From Candidatus Curtissbacteria bacterium RIFCSPLOWO2_01_FULL_37_9 (GTDB lineage: Bacteria; Patescibacteriota; Microgenomatia; Curtissbacterales; GWA2-41-24), in assembly GCA_001776425.1 (NCBI GenBank), contig MFBN01000020.1, forward strand, positions 12,947-24,900: a stretch of 11,954 nucleotides of DNA, given 5' to 3'. The notes under the pieces were generated by a model, which searched no databases, was not told where the DNA came from, and was given only the letters and a program-made list of their open reading frames with translations. Position 1 is the first letter of the stretch; every line of letters starts with the position of its first letter. The translations under genes and the position numbers were made by a program. This document shows, piece by piece, positions 6,952 through 11,954 of this stretch.

Positions 6952-8145
6952 ATGGATTATATTAAAGTTCTTTTAATTCTAACGATTGCTACAATTATTC
7001 CGGGACAGTTGATCAGATTGCCGATTTTTTCCTTAGCCGGAGCAGTTACTGCTACTGACATTTTTGTATTTTTGAGTATTATATCTTTTAGCGTATATAG
7101 CTTATTTTTTAAAAAATCCATAAAATTTCCCCAAAAAATTACTTTACCTTTGCTTTTTTTTTGTATTATCGCCTTAGCTTCAGCAATATTAGCTCTTGAG
7201 ATTTTTTCAACAGTCGAAATAATTACCTCGCTTTATTTTCTCGTTAGATTTATTGCTTATTTTCTGGTTTCGATTGTTATTTATAATGTAGTTTCCAAAG
7301 GCGAGATTATCAAATGGTTAAACGTATTTTTGATTATTGGATCTGTTTTTATTGTCTTTGGGTTTTTTCAGTTCATCTTTTTTCCCGATTTAACCGTTCT
7401 TACTTTTTATGGATGGGATCCCCATCAGAACAGACTGGTGTCGACTGTTTTGGATCCCAATTTTGCCGGAGGTATTTTGATATTTATAAGTGCTGTATCC
7501 GTATCTTTATTCCTCTATTTTAAAAAGTTTCAATATCTGATAATTTTTATAATCAGCTTTGCAGGGATAATTTTGACTTTTTCTCGCAGTTCGTATTTGG
7601 CATTTATTACGCTAATTATCATAATTGGTTTTATAAAGTCACCCAAATTATTAATTATTACACTTTTAATCTTCTTAACTGCGTTTTTGACAATAGGACA
7701 GGTAAAATCACGTCTTATAGGTGCATTAACTTTGGATGATACCGCGCTTGCAAGAATAAAGAGTTGGCAGAATTCACTAGTTATATTTCGGGACAACCCT
7801 ATTATCGGCGTTGGTTTTAATACTTACAGACTAACTCAGGCAAGGTACGGTTTATTTACTTATGATGATCCCCAAGGCGGGCATTCCGGAGCCGGTGTTG
7901 ATTCCAGTATATTATTGGTAGCAGTTACTACGGGTATTTTAGGATTGTTTTTCTATTTGGTATTAATTTTATCAATAATCAAACTTTCTTTTCATAATAT
8001 CCGCTCTAATACGCTAAACCTCGCGTTTTTTTCATCTCTTATTGGAATAATTATTCATAGCCAGTTTGTAAATTCCTTGTTTTTTCCCCAGATAATGCTT
8101 TTAATCTGGTTTTTTACAGGATTAGTTTTAAAAAGTAATGATTAG
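6952..8145 (+). CDS. O-antigen ligase/polymerase-like (Wzy_C family) polytopic membrane protein
   Basis: The 397-aa protein has about 11-12 transmembrane segments. Family landmarks: STVLDPNFAGGIL (154-166), LTFSRSSYLAF (208-218) with the conserved Arg before the short loop, a large extracytoplasmic loop holding RIKSWQNSLVIFRDNPIIGVGFNTY (268-292), and HSGAGVDSSILLVAVTTGILG (311-331). The NPxxGVGxxxY and following HSxxxD motifs are typical of WaaL/Wzy-like enzymes that transfer or polymerise undecaprenyl-linked glycans outside the membrane. The exact substrate cannot be told. A TATACT at 6941-6946, five bases before the ATG, could be a -10 box for a leaderless mRNA, but no good -35 pairs with it; read-through from tRNA-Val is the alternative. 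It overlaps the next gene by 8 bp, so the two probably work together in surface glycan assembly. Confidence 0.87.
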   Translation: MDYIKVLLILTIATIIPGQLIRLPIFSLAGAVTATDIFVFLSIISFSVYSLFFKKSIKFPQKITLPLLFFCIIALASAILALEIFSTVEIITSLYFLVRFIAYFLVSIVIYNVVSKGEIIKWLNVFLIIGSVFIVFGFFQFIFFPDLTVLTFYGWDPHQNRLVSTVLDPNFAGGILIFISAVSVSLFLYFKKFQYLIIFIISFAGIILTFSRSSYLAFITLIIIIGFIKSPKLLIITLLIFLTAFLTIGQVKSRLIGALTLDDTALARIKSWQNSLVIFRDNPIIGVGFNTYRLTQARYGLFTYDDPQGGHSGAGVDSSILLVAVTTGILGLFFYLVLILSIIKLSFHNIRSNTLNLAFFSSLIGIIIHSQFVNSLFFPQIMLLIWFFTGLVLKSND

Positions 8146-9226
8146 GATTTTCTTATTCTGGCGGCTTGGTCTTTTTTTGTTAACTTATTTAGGTAGCAAA
8201 ATACTACCTTTGACTGCAAATTCCGGTTTGGGGGCAGTAGATTTGAACAAAGCTTTCGATTATTGGTATTCGTGGGCACAATGGGATGGCGGGCATTTTT
8301 ACAGTCTTGCAAATAAGGGATATGTTTTGGCTAGTGATTATGCGTTTTTTCCTTTATATCCGCTTCTGATTAATATATTCAGCCTGTTTTTCTTTGGTAA
8401 TTTATTAATAGCAGGATTGGTTATTTCCAATATTTCGTTTTTATTATTTTTATTGCTTTTTCAAAATTTATTAAAAAAAATGTATTCTTCAAAAATCGCA
8501 TTTAACGCAACTGTCACATTTTTGCTGTTTCCAACTAGTTTTTATGCTGTTTCATTTTATTCCGAATCACTTTTCCTATTATTGGTAGTCGTTTGTTTTT
8601 ATTTTTTAAAAGATAAGAAATTTTTGTTAGCTGCTATTTTTGCCAGCATTGCTTCACTTGCGAGAAACATGGGTATTTTCCTGGCTATATCAATTATTTA
8701 TTCATATTTTTCCAATATCAAATTTGAATTTACCAGACTCGATATTAGATTCCTGCGAGTTTTTGTCGCATTTTTGGGAATTATCATTTTTGGTCTGTAT
8801 TCATATGCGCAAAGTAGCAATCCATTGCAATTTATAACAGCCCAGTCTAGCTGGCAAAGATCAATTCAGGATCCGGTTTCAACGATTATTGGAAATATTT
8901 GGATAATTATTACAAATTCTAACACTCCACTTGGCCAATATACGGATTTGTTAATAACACTTATATTTTTGGCACTGTTAATATTTGGTATTAAGAAAAT
9001 ACCTTCTTCCTGGTGGATTTTCTCAATGCTAGTTATTTTGATTCCGGCATCAACAGGTACTCTGGCTAGTATGCCAAGATATCTTTTGGCATCTTTGGGA
9101 GTATTTATTATATTAGGGAAATTATTAGAGGAAAAACAGTATTTAAAAGTGCCAATTTGGACAGTGTCGCTTTTTTTACAGGTGATTATTGCAGTTTTAT
9201 TTATAAACGGTAATTGGGTAGCTTAA
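8138..9226 (+). CDS. PIG-V/GPI18-like GT-C mannosyltransferase family protein
   Basis: The 362-aa protein is rich in transmembrane helices (about 8-9). The features of the PIG-V family (GT-C fold, polyprenyl-phosphate-sugar donors) are visible: an acidic first loop motif WAQWDGGHFYSLANKGY (46-62), FFPLYPLL (70-77), FPTSFYAVSFYSESLFLL (131-148) and SLARNMG (163-169). WDGxHF and FPLYP are the family's strongest signatures. In eukaryotes PIG-V adds mannose to GPI precursors; bacterial relatives are thought to glycosylate proteins or lipids from polyprenyl-phosphate-mannose, but the acceptor here is unknown. It starts inside the upstream Wzy_C gene (8-bp overlap ATGATTAG), a sign of translational coupling. 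The stop lies only 8 bp from the convergent Ig-like gene, with no terminator visible between them. Confidence 0.87.
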   Translation: MIRIFLFWRLGLFLLTYLGSKILPLTANSGLGAVDLNKAFDYWYSWAQWDGGHFYSLANKGYVLASDYAFFPLYPLLINIFSLFFFGNLLIAGLVISNISFLLFLLLFQNLLKKMYSSKIAFNATVTFLLFPTSFYAVSFYSESLFLLLVVVCFYFLKDKKFLLAAIFASIASLARNMGIFLAISIIYSYFSNIKFEFTRLDIRFLRVFVAFLGIIIFGLYSYAQSSNPLQFITAQSSWQRSIQDPVSTIIGNIWIIITNSNTPLGQYTDLLITLIFLALLIFGIKKIPSSWWIFSMLVILIPASTGTLASMPRYLLASLGVFIILGKLLEEKQYLKVPIWTVSLFLQVIIAVLFINGNWVA

Positions 9227-9234
9227 AGTATTTA

Positions 9235-9954
9235 TTAATTGGAAAAGTGGATTTTTCTTGATTCCGATTTAATATTACCGGCTTTATCAACTGCTTTTAT
9301 TTCTATAGTATTTTCTCCTTCCATAACAGGTACGTAAATTTCAAAATTACCTTCAGAATCTACATTTGCTAAAAAGTTATTGACAAATACCTGGGCATCT
9401 TTTTCTGTTTGTCCGCTGACTTTGATCCTATTATTTTTGGAAAATGATTGATCCTCCTCCGGACTATTAATTGATAGATCAGGTTCTTGTGTATCCAGAA
9501 CAATTGTTTGTTTCTGAGTTTCTTCAGATTGATTATCTTGACCCCTAACGGCCATGGCTGAAATGAAATTATCACCGTTTTTTAAATTTAGACTGTCAAT
9601 AATAAATTTTCCGTCTACCGTATCCGTGTGGCCGGCAACCTGATCATTCAGATAAATGATAATGTTTGTTCCCTCATCGGAAAATCCCGAGATTTTTAGT
9701 TTTGCGCTATTGGTAGCATGCAAAATAGGGTCTAGGCGGGGAGGATTTGGAACAGAATAAGTTTGTGTTTGGGAGTTTTCATCTTTTTTAAGTAAAAATG
9801 TAGTAAAATCCGTTAATTTTCCTATCAAAGATATGCCTACTGTAAAAAGAAAGACAATAATTATCAAACTGAATAAAGACAAATAAAAAATTCGTTTGAT
9901 TATTATATTTTCGCTTTTTCTTGATAATTTTTCCAATCGTGATTTTCTTCTCAT
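9235..9954 (-). CDS. Membrane-anchored protein with two bacterial Ig-like domains
   Basis: The 239-aa protein begins with a short, very basic cytoplasmic N-terminus (MRRKSRLEKLSRKSENIIIKR), then one hydrophobic helix (about 20-45) that serves as an uncleaved anchor; no signal-peptidase or lipobox site is clear. After a Ser/Gln/Pro linker come two beta-sandwich repeats (about 70-153 and 157-237). Both have the pattern of a xLKISG/xIKVSGxT strand, a 'NDQV...VDGKF/NNFL...SEGNF' hairpin, an L/VxxGxNxI/IxIKAVD strand and a terminal strand, as in glucodextranase-B-like Ig folds. The second repeat has the better-conserved EGENTIEIKAVDKAGN. These domains mediate adhesion or act as spacers in exported proteins; a specific function cannot be assigned. 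The gene lies 60 bp downstream of tRNA-Thr on the same strand and may be transcribed with it. Confidence 0.85.
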   Translation of the reverse strand: MRRKSRLEKLSRKSENIIIKRIFYLSLFSLIIIVFLFTVGISLIGKLTDFTTFLLKKDENSQTQTYSVPNPPRLDPILHATNSAKLKISGFSDEGTNIIIYLNDQVAGHTDTVDGKFIIDSLNLKNGDNFISAMAVRGQDNQSEETQKQTIVLDTQEPDLSINSPEEDQSFSKNNRIKVSGQTEKDAQVFVNNFLANVDSEGNFEIYVPVMEGENTIEIKAVDKAGNIKSESRKIHFSN

Positions 9955-10013
9955 ATATTAATTTTTGCCTAACAGGTAATAAATCGCATTATTTTATTCT
10001 GTAATTATTTCTG

Positions 10014-10085
10014 AGCCGAAGGTGAGAGTCGAACTCACGACCTACTGTTTACGAAACAGTTGCTCTGCCACTGAGCTACTTCGGC
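10014..10085 (-). tRNA. tRNA-Thr (anticodon CGT)
   Basis: The reverse complement folds fully: acceptor GCCGAAG/CTTCGGC, D stem GCTC/GAGC, anticodon stem ACTGT/ACAGT with loop TTCGTAA, T arm with loop TTCGACT, and discriminator T. The following bases are CAG, so CCA is not encoded. It reads ACG codons. A strong promoter lies just upstream. Confidence 0.97.
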
Positions 10086-10093
10086 GCAACTTA

Positions 10094-10122
10094 ATTCTAG
10101 TACTTTAGAAAAATGGATTCAA
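10094..10122 (-). promoter_or_regulatory. Sigma70-like promoter of tRNA-Thr
   Basis: On the minus strand: TTGAAT (10122-10117), a 17-bp spacer and TAGAAT (10099-10094). The -10 ends 8 bases before the first tRNA base, so the 5' leader would be only 1-3 nt. It has the same architecture as the protein-gene promoters in this window. Confidence 0.65.
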
Positions 10123-10316
10123 ACAAGCCTATTAATTTGCTCTTTATTACCTATTGCAAACCACATACCAATTATTACTTCCTTTGCCTTAAACTCTTTT
10201 TAAGTGATATTATTTAAGGTGGTTATAACTAAAACAATCCTTTTACAAAAAAAAGAAATAATGGCAGTTTAAGTGAAGGAAAGTTAATTGTTTGCGTTAA
10301 ACCTTTATCATCGCTT
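10123..10316. other. AT-rich intergenic DNA, nothing recognised
   Basis: Between the tRNA-Thr promoter and the structured element I see no open frame with coding character, no tRNA and no clear repeat. It contains an 8-A run at 10249-10256. Confidence 0.4.
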
Positions 10317-10414
10317 GCAGAAAACCCCCGAGTCTGACTCGTGGGATGAATGCACTAAAAGCGATTACATACTTTCGAGGTATTGGAAATAACATGTATA
10401 GTGTGGTTTTCTGC
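10317..10414. repeat. 98-nt structured inverted-repeat element (possible ncRNA or IS200/IS605-type MITE)
   Basis: The ends form a perfect 10-bp inverted repeat (GCAGAAAACC at 10317-10326, GGTTTTCTGC at 10405-10414). Inside, a GC-rich hairpin (CCCGAGT / ACTCGTGGG, one bulged T, 10327-10345) sits against the left arm. GCACTA (10352-10357) pairs with TAGTGT (10399-10404), continued by TACAT (10366-10370) with ATGTA (10394-10398). Together they make a Y-shaped three-stem structure on either strand. On the minus strand the GC hairpin is followed by TTTTCT, resembling both an intrinsic terminator and the subterminal hairpin of IS200/IS605 ends. No transposase is nearby. The structure is visible directly; its role is inferred. 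Confidence 0.6.
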
Positions 10415-10477
10415 GCCTCGGAAGTTTATTGAATATCGTATAATTTAACACTACGGTTGTTTTGGTTTAATTAATAT

Positions 10478-10882
10478 ATGAAGCCGAATATTGGAACATA
10501 TGACAGGTTAGTAAGGCTTGTTATTGGGATAGTTTTAATTTCACTTGCAATTGTTAATAAAAGTACACTTATGGCTTTGGGTGGTATTTTTAGCTTGTAC
10601 GAAGCGGTTTCCAGCTGGTGTGTATTTTATCATTTTTTGGGAAAAAATACCTGCCCGATAAAAAATCCCAAAAGCTCATTTGAATGGAAAAGCACTTTGG
10701 CTAGGGGATTAAAAATCCTGTTTTTCGCGATTGTTCTAAATATTATTGCCCACTTTGCGGGGCTTTCTACTTGGAATGATTTTATAAATGTACCGACAAA
10801 AAAATTGTCTTGGGATAATTATATTTTCTTGTTTGCTGTTTATCCTTTTTTATTGGGATTTGTAAGTAAATGGAAAAAATAG
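10478..10882 (+). CDS. DUF2892 (YgaP-like inner-membrane) domain protein with C-terminal membrane extension
   Basis: The 134-aa protein begins with a clear DUF2892 module: KPNIGTYDRLVRLVIGIVLI (2-21), a second hydrophobic segment (about 31-50), and the closing CVFYHFLGKNTC (48-59) with two Cys, matching the usual CPLYxLLGxxTC. Family members are often only about 60-70 aa. Here residues 66-134 add a basic linker and two further hydrophobic segments (about 76-94 and 113-130), giving about four spans. The function of DUF2892 is unknown; in YgaP it is the membrane part fused to a rhodanese, which is absent here. A TATAAT at 10439-10444 could be a -10 box, but no good -35 was found. No Shine-Dalgarno precedes the ATG. 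The gene is alone on its strand in this part of the window. Confidence 0.78.
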   Translation: MKPNIGTYDRLVRLVIGIVLISLAIVNKSTLMALGGIFSLYEAVSSWCVFYHFLGKNTCPIKNPKSSFEWKSTLARGLKILFFAIVLNIIAHFAGLSTWNDFINVPTKKLSWDNYIFLFAVYPFLLGFVSKWKK

Positions 10883-11002
10883 GCTAGCGAGACCAGTCCT
10901 TGATAAAAGTTGTTATTCCAATACCATATTTACTGTGGGTAACTTTCGCTACAGTTCTTAATTTCTCAATTGTTATTTTGAATTAAAGCTTTTTTATCAG
11001 TA
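10883..11002. other. Intergenic DNA, nothing firm
   Basis: The stretch between the DUF2892 stop and the tRNA-derived repeat holds no coding frame. An 8-bp inverted repeat (TGATAAAA at 10901-10908, TTTTATCA at 10992-10999) spans it, but it is AT-only except for one pair and could be chance. Confidence 0.35.
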
Positions 11003-11028
11003 AAAGACGAGAGCGGGATACGGGTGTC
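11003..11028. repeat. Direct repeat copy 1: duplicated 3' end of tRNA-Gly
   Basis: The 22 bases at 11003-11024 are identical to 11272-11293; after one mismatch, GTC also matches (25 of 26). The matching part of copy 2 consists of 9 bp of flank plus the acceptor 3' strand and part of the T arm of tRNA-Gly. Beyond 11028 similarity to the tRNA fades, although CTAATC at 11051-11056 could be a remnant of its 5' acceptor side. The copies start 269 bp apart and bracket the GIY-YIG relic. Confidence 0.8.
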
Positions 11029-11050
11029 CTACGTCAAGACTACGGAACAC

Positions 11051-11243
11051 CTAATCGTTACCCCTTACATCTTTCGCCAAAGCTACTTTAACTAACCTTT
11101 TGTATACAAACGCCTTACCTGAACCAGACTTTAGGTAAAGTTCAAAATCCTTTGCTTTTTGTTTGTCTTCAAAGGCACAATACCAAACTAATTTCCAGGG
11201 AAGTTGTAGATTTTGAACTTTGGAGAATATAGATGTAATACAT
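11051..11243 (-). pseudogene. GIY-YIG nuclease family protein, internally deleted and frameshifted
   Basis: On the minus strand ATG 11243 opens MYYIYILQSSK, the classic start of small stand-alone GIY-YIG proteins (the YIYIL strand holds the first Tyr of the signature), but this frame stops after 24 codons. In another frame, from about 11224 to TAG 11051, the family's C-terminal half appears: SKVQNLQLPWKLVWYCAF, DKQKAKDFELYLKSGSG, KAFVYKRLVKVALAKDV. The join near 11219-11225 lacks about 25-30 codons that would carry the second YxG and the catalytic Arg, so the product cannot be an active nuclease. Intact relatives are about 80-100 aa. It lies between inverted repeats directly downstream of tRNA-Gly. 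An apparent longer frame 11169-11369, read through the tRNA, is not a gene. Confidence 0.75.
11070..11086 (+). repeat. Inverted repeat, left copy
   Basis: TCTTTCGCCAAAGCTAC matches the reverse complement of 11260-11276 at 16 of 17 positions. This copy lies within the C-terminal codons (KVALAKD) of the GIY-YIG relic, and the other lies just upstream of its start, so the pair brackets the relic. Confidence 0.6.
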
Positions 11244-11253
11244 TATCCGCGAA

Positions 11254-11279
11254 TCGTCTGTAGCTTTAGCGAAAGACGA
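11254..11279 (-). repeat. 26-bp REP-like palindrome / inverted repeat, right copy
   Basis: Arms TCGTCT (11254-11259) and AGACGA (11274-11279) surround GCTTTAGC, forming a nested hairpin. It lies between the 3' end of tRNA-Gly and the start of the GIY-YIG relic. The minus strand reads through it as the peptide SFAKATDD. Bases 11260-11276 are the partner of the inverted repeat at 11070-11086. It may be a dispersed palindromic unit of this genome. Confidence 0.6.
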
Positions 11280-11297
11280 GAGCGGGATACGGGAGTC
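11272..11297. repeat. Direct repeat copy 2: 3' end of the intact tRNA-Gly
   Basis: Partner of the repeat at 11003-11028. Bases 11281-11297 are the 3' end of the functional tRNA-Gly and 11272-11280 are the first downstream flank. A 3' tRNA end plus short flank duplicated in direct orientation is the form of an att-type insertion site. Confidence 0.75.
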
Positions 11298-11351
11298 GAA
11301 CCCGTCTTTCCACCTTGGGAAGGTAGTGTTGAGCCGCTCAACTAATCCCGC
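11281..11351 (-). tRNA. tRNA-Gly (anticodon CCC)
   Basis: The reverse complement folds fully: acceptor GCGGGAT/ATCCCGC, a D arm with GTTGA/TCAAC, anticodon stem CTACC/GGTGG (one G-U) with loop TTCCCAA, T stem ACGGG/CCCGT with loop TTCGACT, and discriminator T as expected for tRNA-Gly. The next bases are CTC, so CCA is not encoded. It reads GGG codons. Its 3' end is duplicated at 11003-11028. Confidence 0.97.
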
Positions 11352-11450
11352 ACTAAAAATACAATTCAAGAAAATTTTTCTAAAATGCTTTTAACCGCCA
11401 ACTAACAGCAGTTACCTGTTAACTACAATTTGTTTAGTGTAAACCTTCAA

Positions 11451-11954
11451 CTATCTTGGTACTTTCAATGTACTGCCTGCGTAAACTAAAGGATTACCAT
11501 TGGGAAGTCTTTTGAAACCATTTGCCCGATCAAGAATTGTCCATTTGGAACCGTCTCCATATACTTTTTGGGCAATAGTAAATAATGTTTCGCCTTCCTG
11601 AACTTCGTAAGAGGTCCCCATTAAAGTTTCTTTAGTTTTGGTAAGATCGTCTTTGTCCGGCAGTTTTATGGTTGTGTTTACCCAAATTACATTGGGATTG
11701 ACAATGTTGTTAACCACAGCAAGTGCGTTCCAGTATTCTTGACTTCCGTATACTTCCTGGGAGATTTTAGACAAGGAATCGTTTTCTTTAATTTTATAGT
11801 CACTACCTTCAACAGGTTTTGTTTCCTCTTCTTGAGTTAATTTGGTCATGTCTGCTTCGTCGATTGTTCCCTGATTTTTTCTTGTAAAGTAATTAGCTAC
11901 TAGTAAACCAAGAATTATAACTATGATTGCCCCTAAAATTAATGAGGCATATGA
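11451..11954 (-). CDS. Membrane-anchored protein with two LysM domains, 5'-truncated by window edge
   Basis: The frame is open from the window's last base to TAG at 11453-11451, so the ATG at 11849 is probably internal: 35 more residues precede it, including a strong transmembrane helix (SLILGAIIVIILGLLVA, about 4-20 of the visible part) followed by a basic stop (TRK). Two LysM domains follow: YKIKENDSLSKISQEVYG... to IKLP (about 53-98) and YEVQEGETLFTIAQKVYG... to LKVPR (about 116-167). Each has the YxVxxGDTLxxIA opening and the YxGSTLKVP-type closing strand, and in each the Lys/Tyr-Trp pair follows YG. LysM domains bind N-acetylglucosamine-containing glycans such as peptidoglycan, so the protein probably tethers membrane to wall from outside the membrane. 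The true start lies beyond the window. Confidence 0.92.
   Translation of the reverse strand, partial: SYASLILGAIIVIILGLLVANYFTRKNQGTIDEADMTKLTQEEETKPVEGSDYKIKENDSLSKISQEVYGSQEYWNALAVVNNIVNPNVIWVNTTIKLPDKDDLTKTKETLMGTSYEVQEGETLFTIAQKVYGDGSKWTILDRANGFKRLPNGNPLVYAGSTLKVPR

Noticed and set aside
10985..10996. AAAGCTTTTTT as an intrinsic terminator after the DUF2892 gene
   Set aside because: The palindrome has no loop and too short a stem; the T-run alone is not enough.
11169..11369. 66-aa minus-strand ORF covering tRNA-Gly and the start of the GIY-YIG relic
   Set aside because: Its first two thirds are the tRNA and the palindrome read as protein; only the MYYIYILQ part is genuinely protein-derived.
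11403..11421. Hairpin TAACAG / CTGTTA as terminator of the LysM gene
   Set aside because: Only a 6-bp, mostly AT stem, and no U-tract follows on the minus strand.
1..11954. CRISPR array, toxin-antitoxin or restriction-modification genes
   Set aside because: No regularly spaced repeats and no recognisable defence proteins were found on either strand.

Overview
The window looks like ordinary chromosome from a Candidate Phyla Radiation (Patescibacteria) bacterium, most likely of the Microgenomates group. This is inferred from the low GC content, very short intergenic gaps, a clade-style IleRS (EYTGQIRAWFY, KMSKN), the mix of RodA, PIG-V, DUF2892 and LysM surface genes, tRNAs without encoded CCA, and starts without Shine-Dalgarno sequences. 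TGA ends at least ileS and parB, so TGA is used as a stop here; this argues against the lineages that read TGA as glycine. I could not run any database search, so the taxonomic placement is an inference.

Left part (1-6808): the 3' end of a VOC/glyoxalase-fold gene; an AT-rich gap holding a possible 26-aa membrane peptide; a small hypothetical gene that appears frameshifted; then ileS and a RodA-type SEDS gene joined by an ATGA overlap. Ribosomal proteins L21 and L27 follow, each with its own sigma70-like promoter, then parB. Signal peptidase I (lepB) converges on parB with a 45-bp 3' overlap.

Middle part (6809-10085): tRNA-Val(CAC); an O-antigen ligase/polymerase-like membrane protein overlapping a PIG-V-type GT-C mannosyltransferase by 8 bp; and, facing them, a membrane-anchored protein with two Ig-like domains preceded by tRNA-Thr(CGT). 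With RodA, LepB and the LysM protein, these genes make or display cell-envelope components.

Right part (10086-11954): a 98-nt structured inverted-repeat element; a DUF2892 membrane protein with a C-terminal extension; and then the most unusual segment. There a GIY-YIG nuclease relic with an internal deletion lies between inverted repeats, immediately downstream of tRNA-Gly(CCC). About 22 bp spanning the tRNA 3' end are duplicated 269 bp away, as would be expected for an element inserted at a tRNA 3' end. The window ends inside a membrane-anchored protein with two LysM domains.

Two themes recur. Five promoters have a TTGAAN/TTGACA -35, a spacer of exactly 17 bp and a -10 box very close to the gene, predicting leaderless or near-leaderless transcripts. 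All three tRNAs carry C34 anticodons reading NNG codons.
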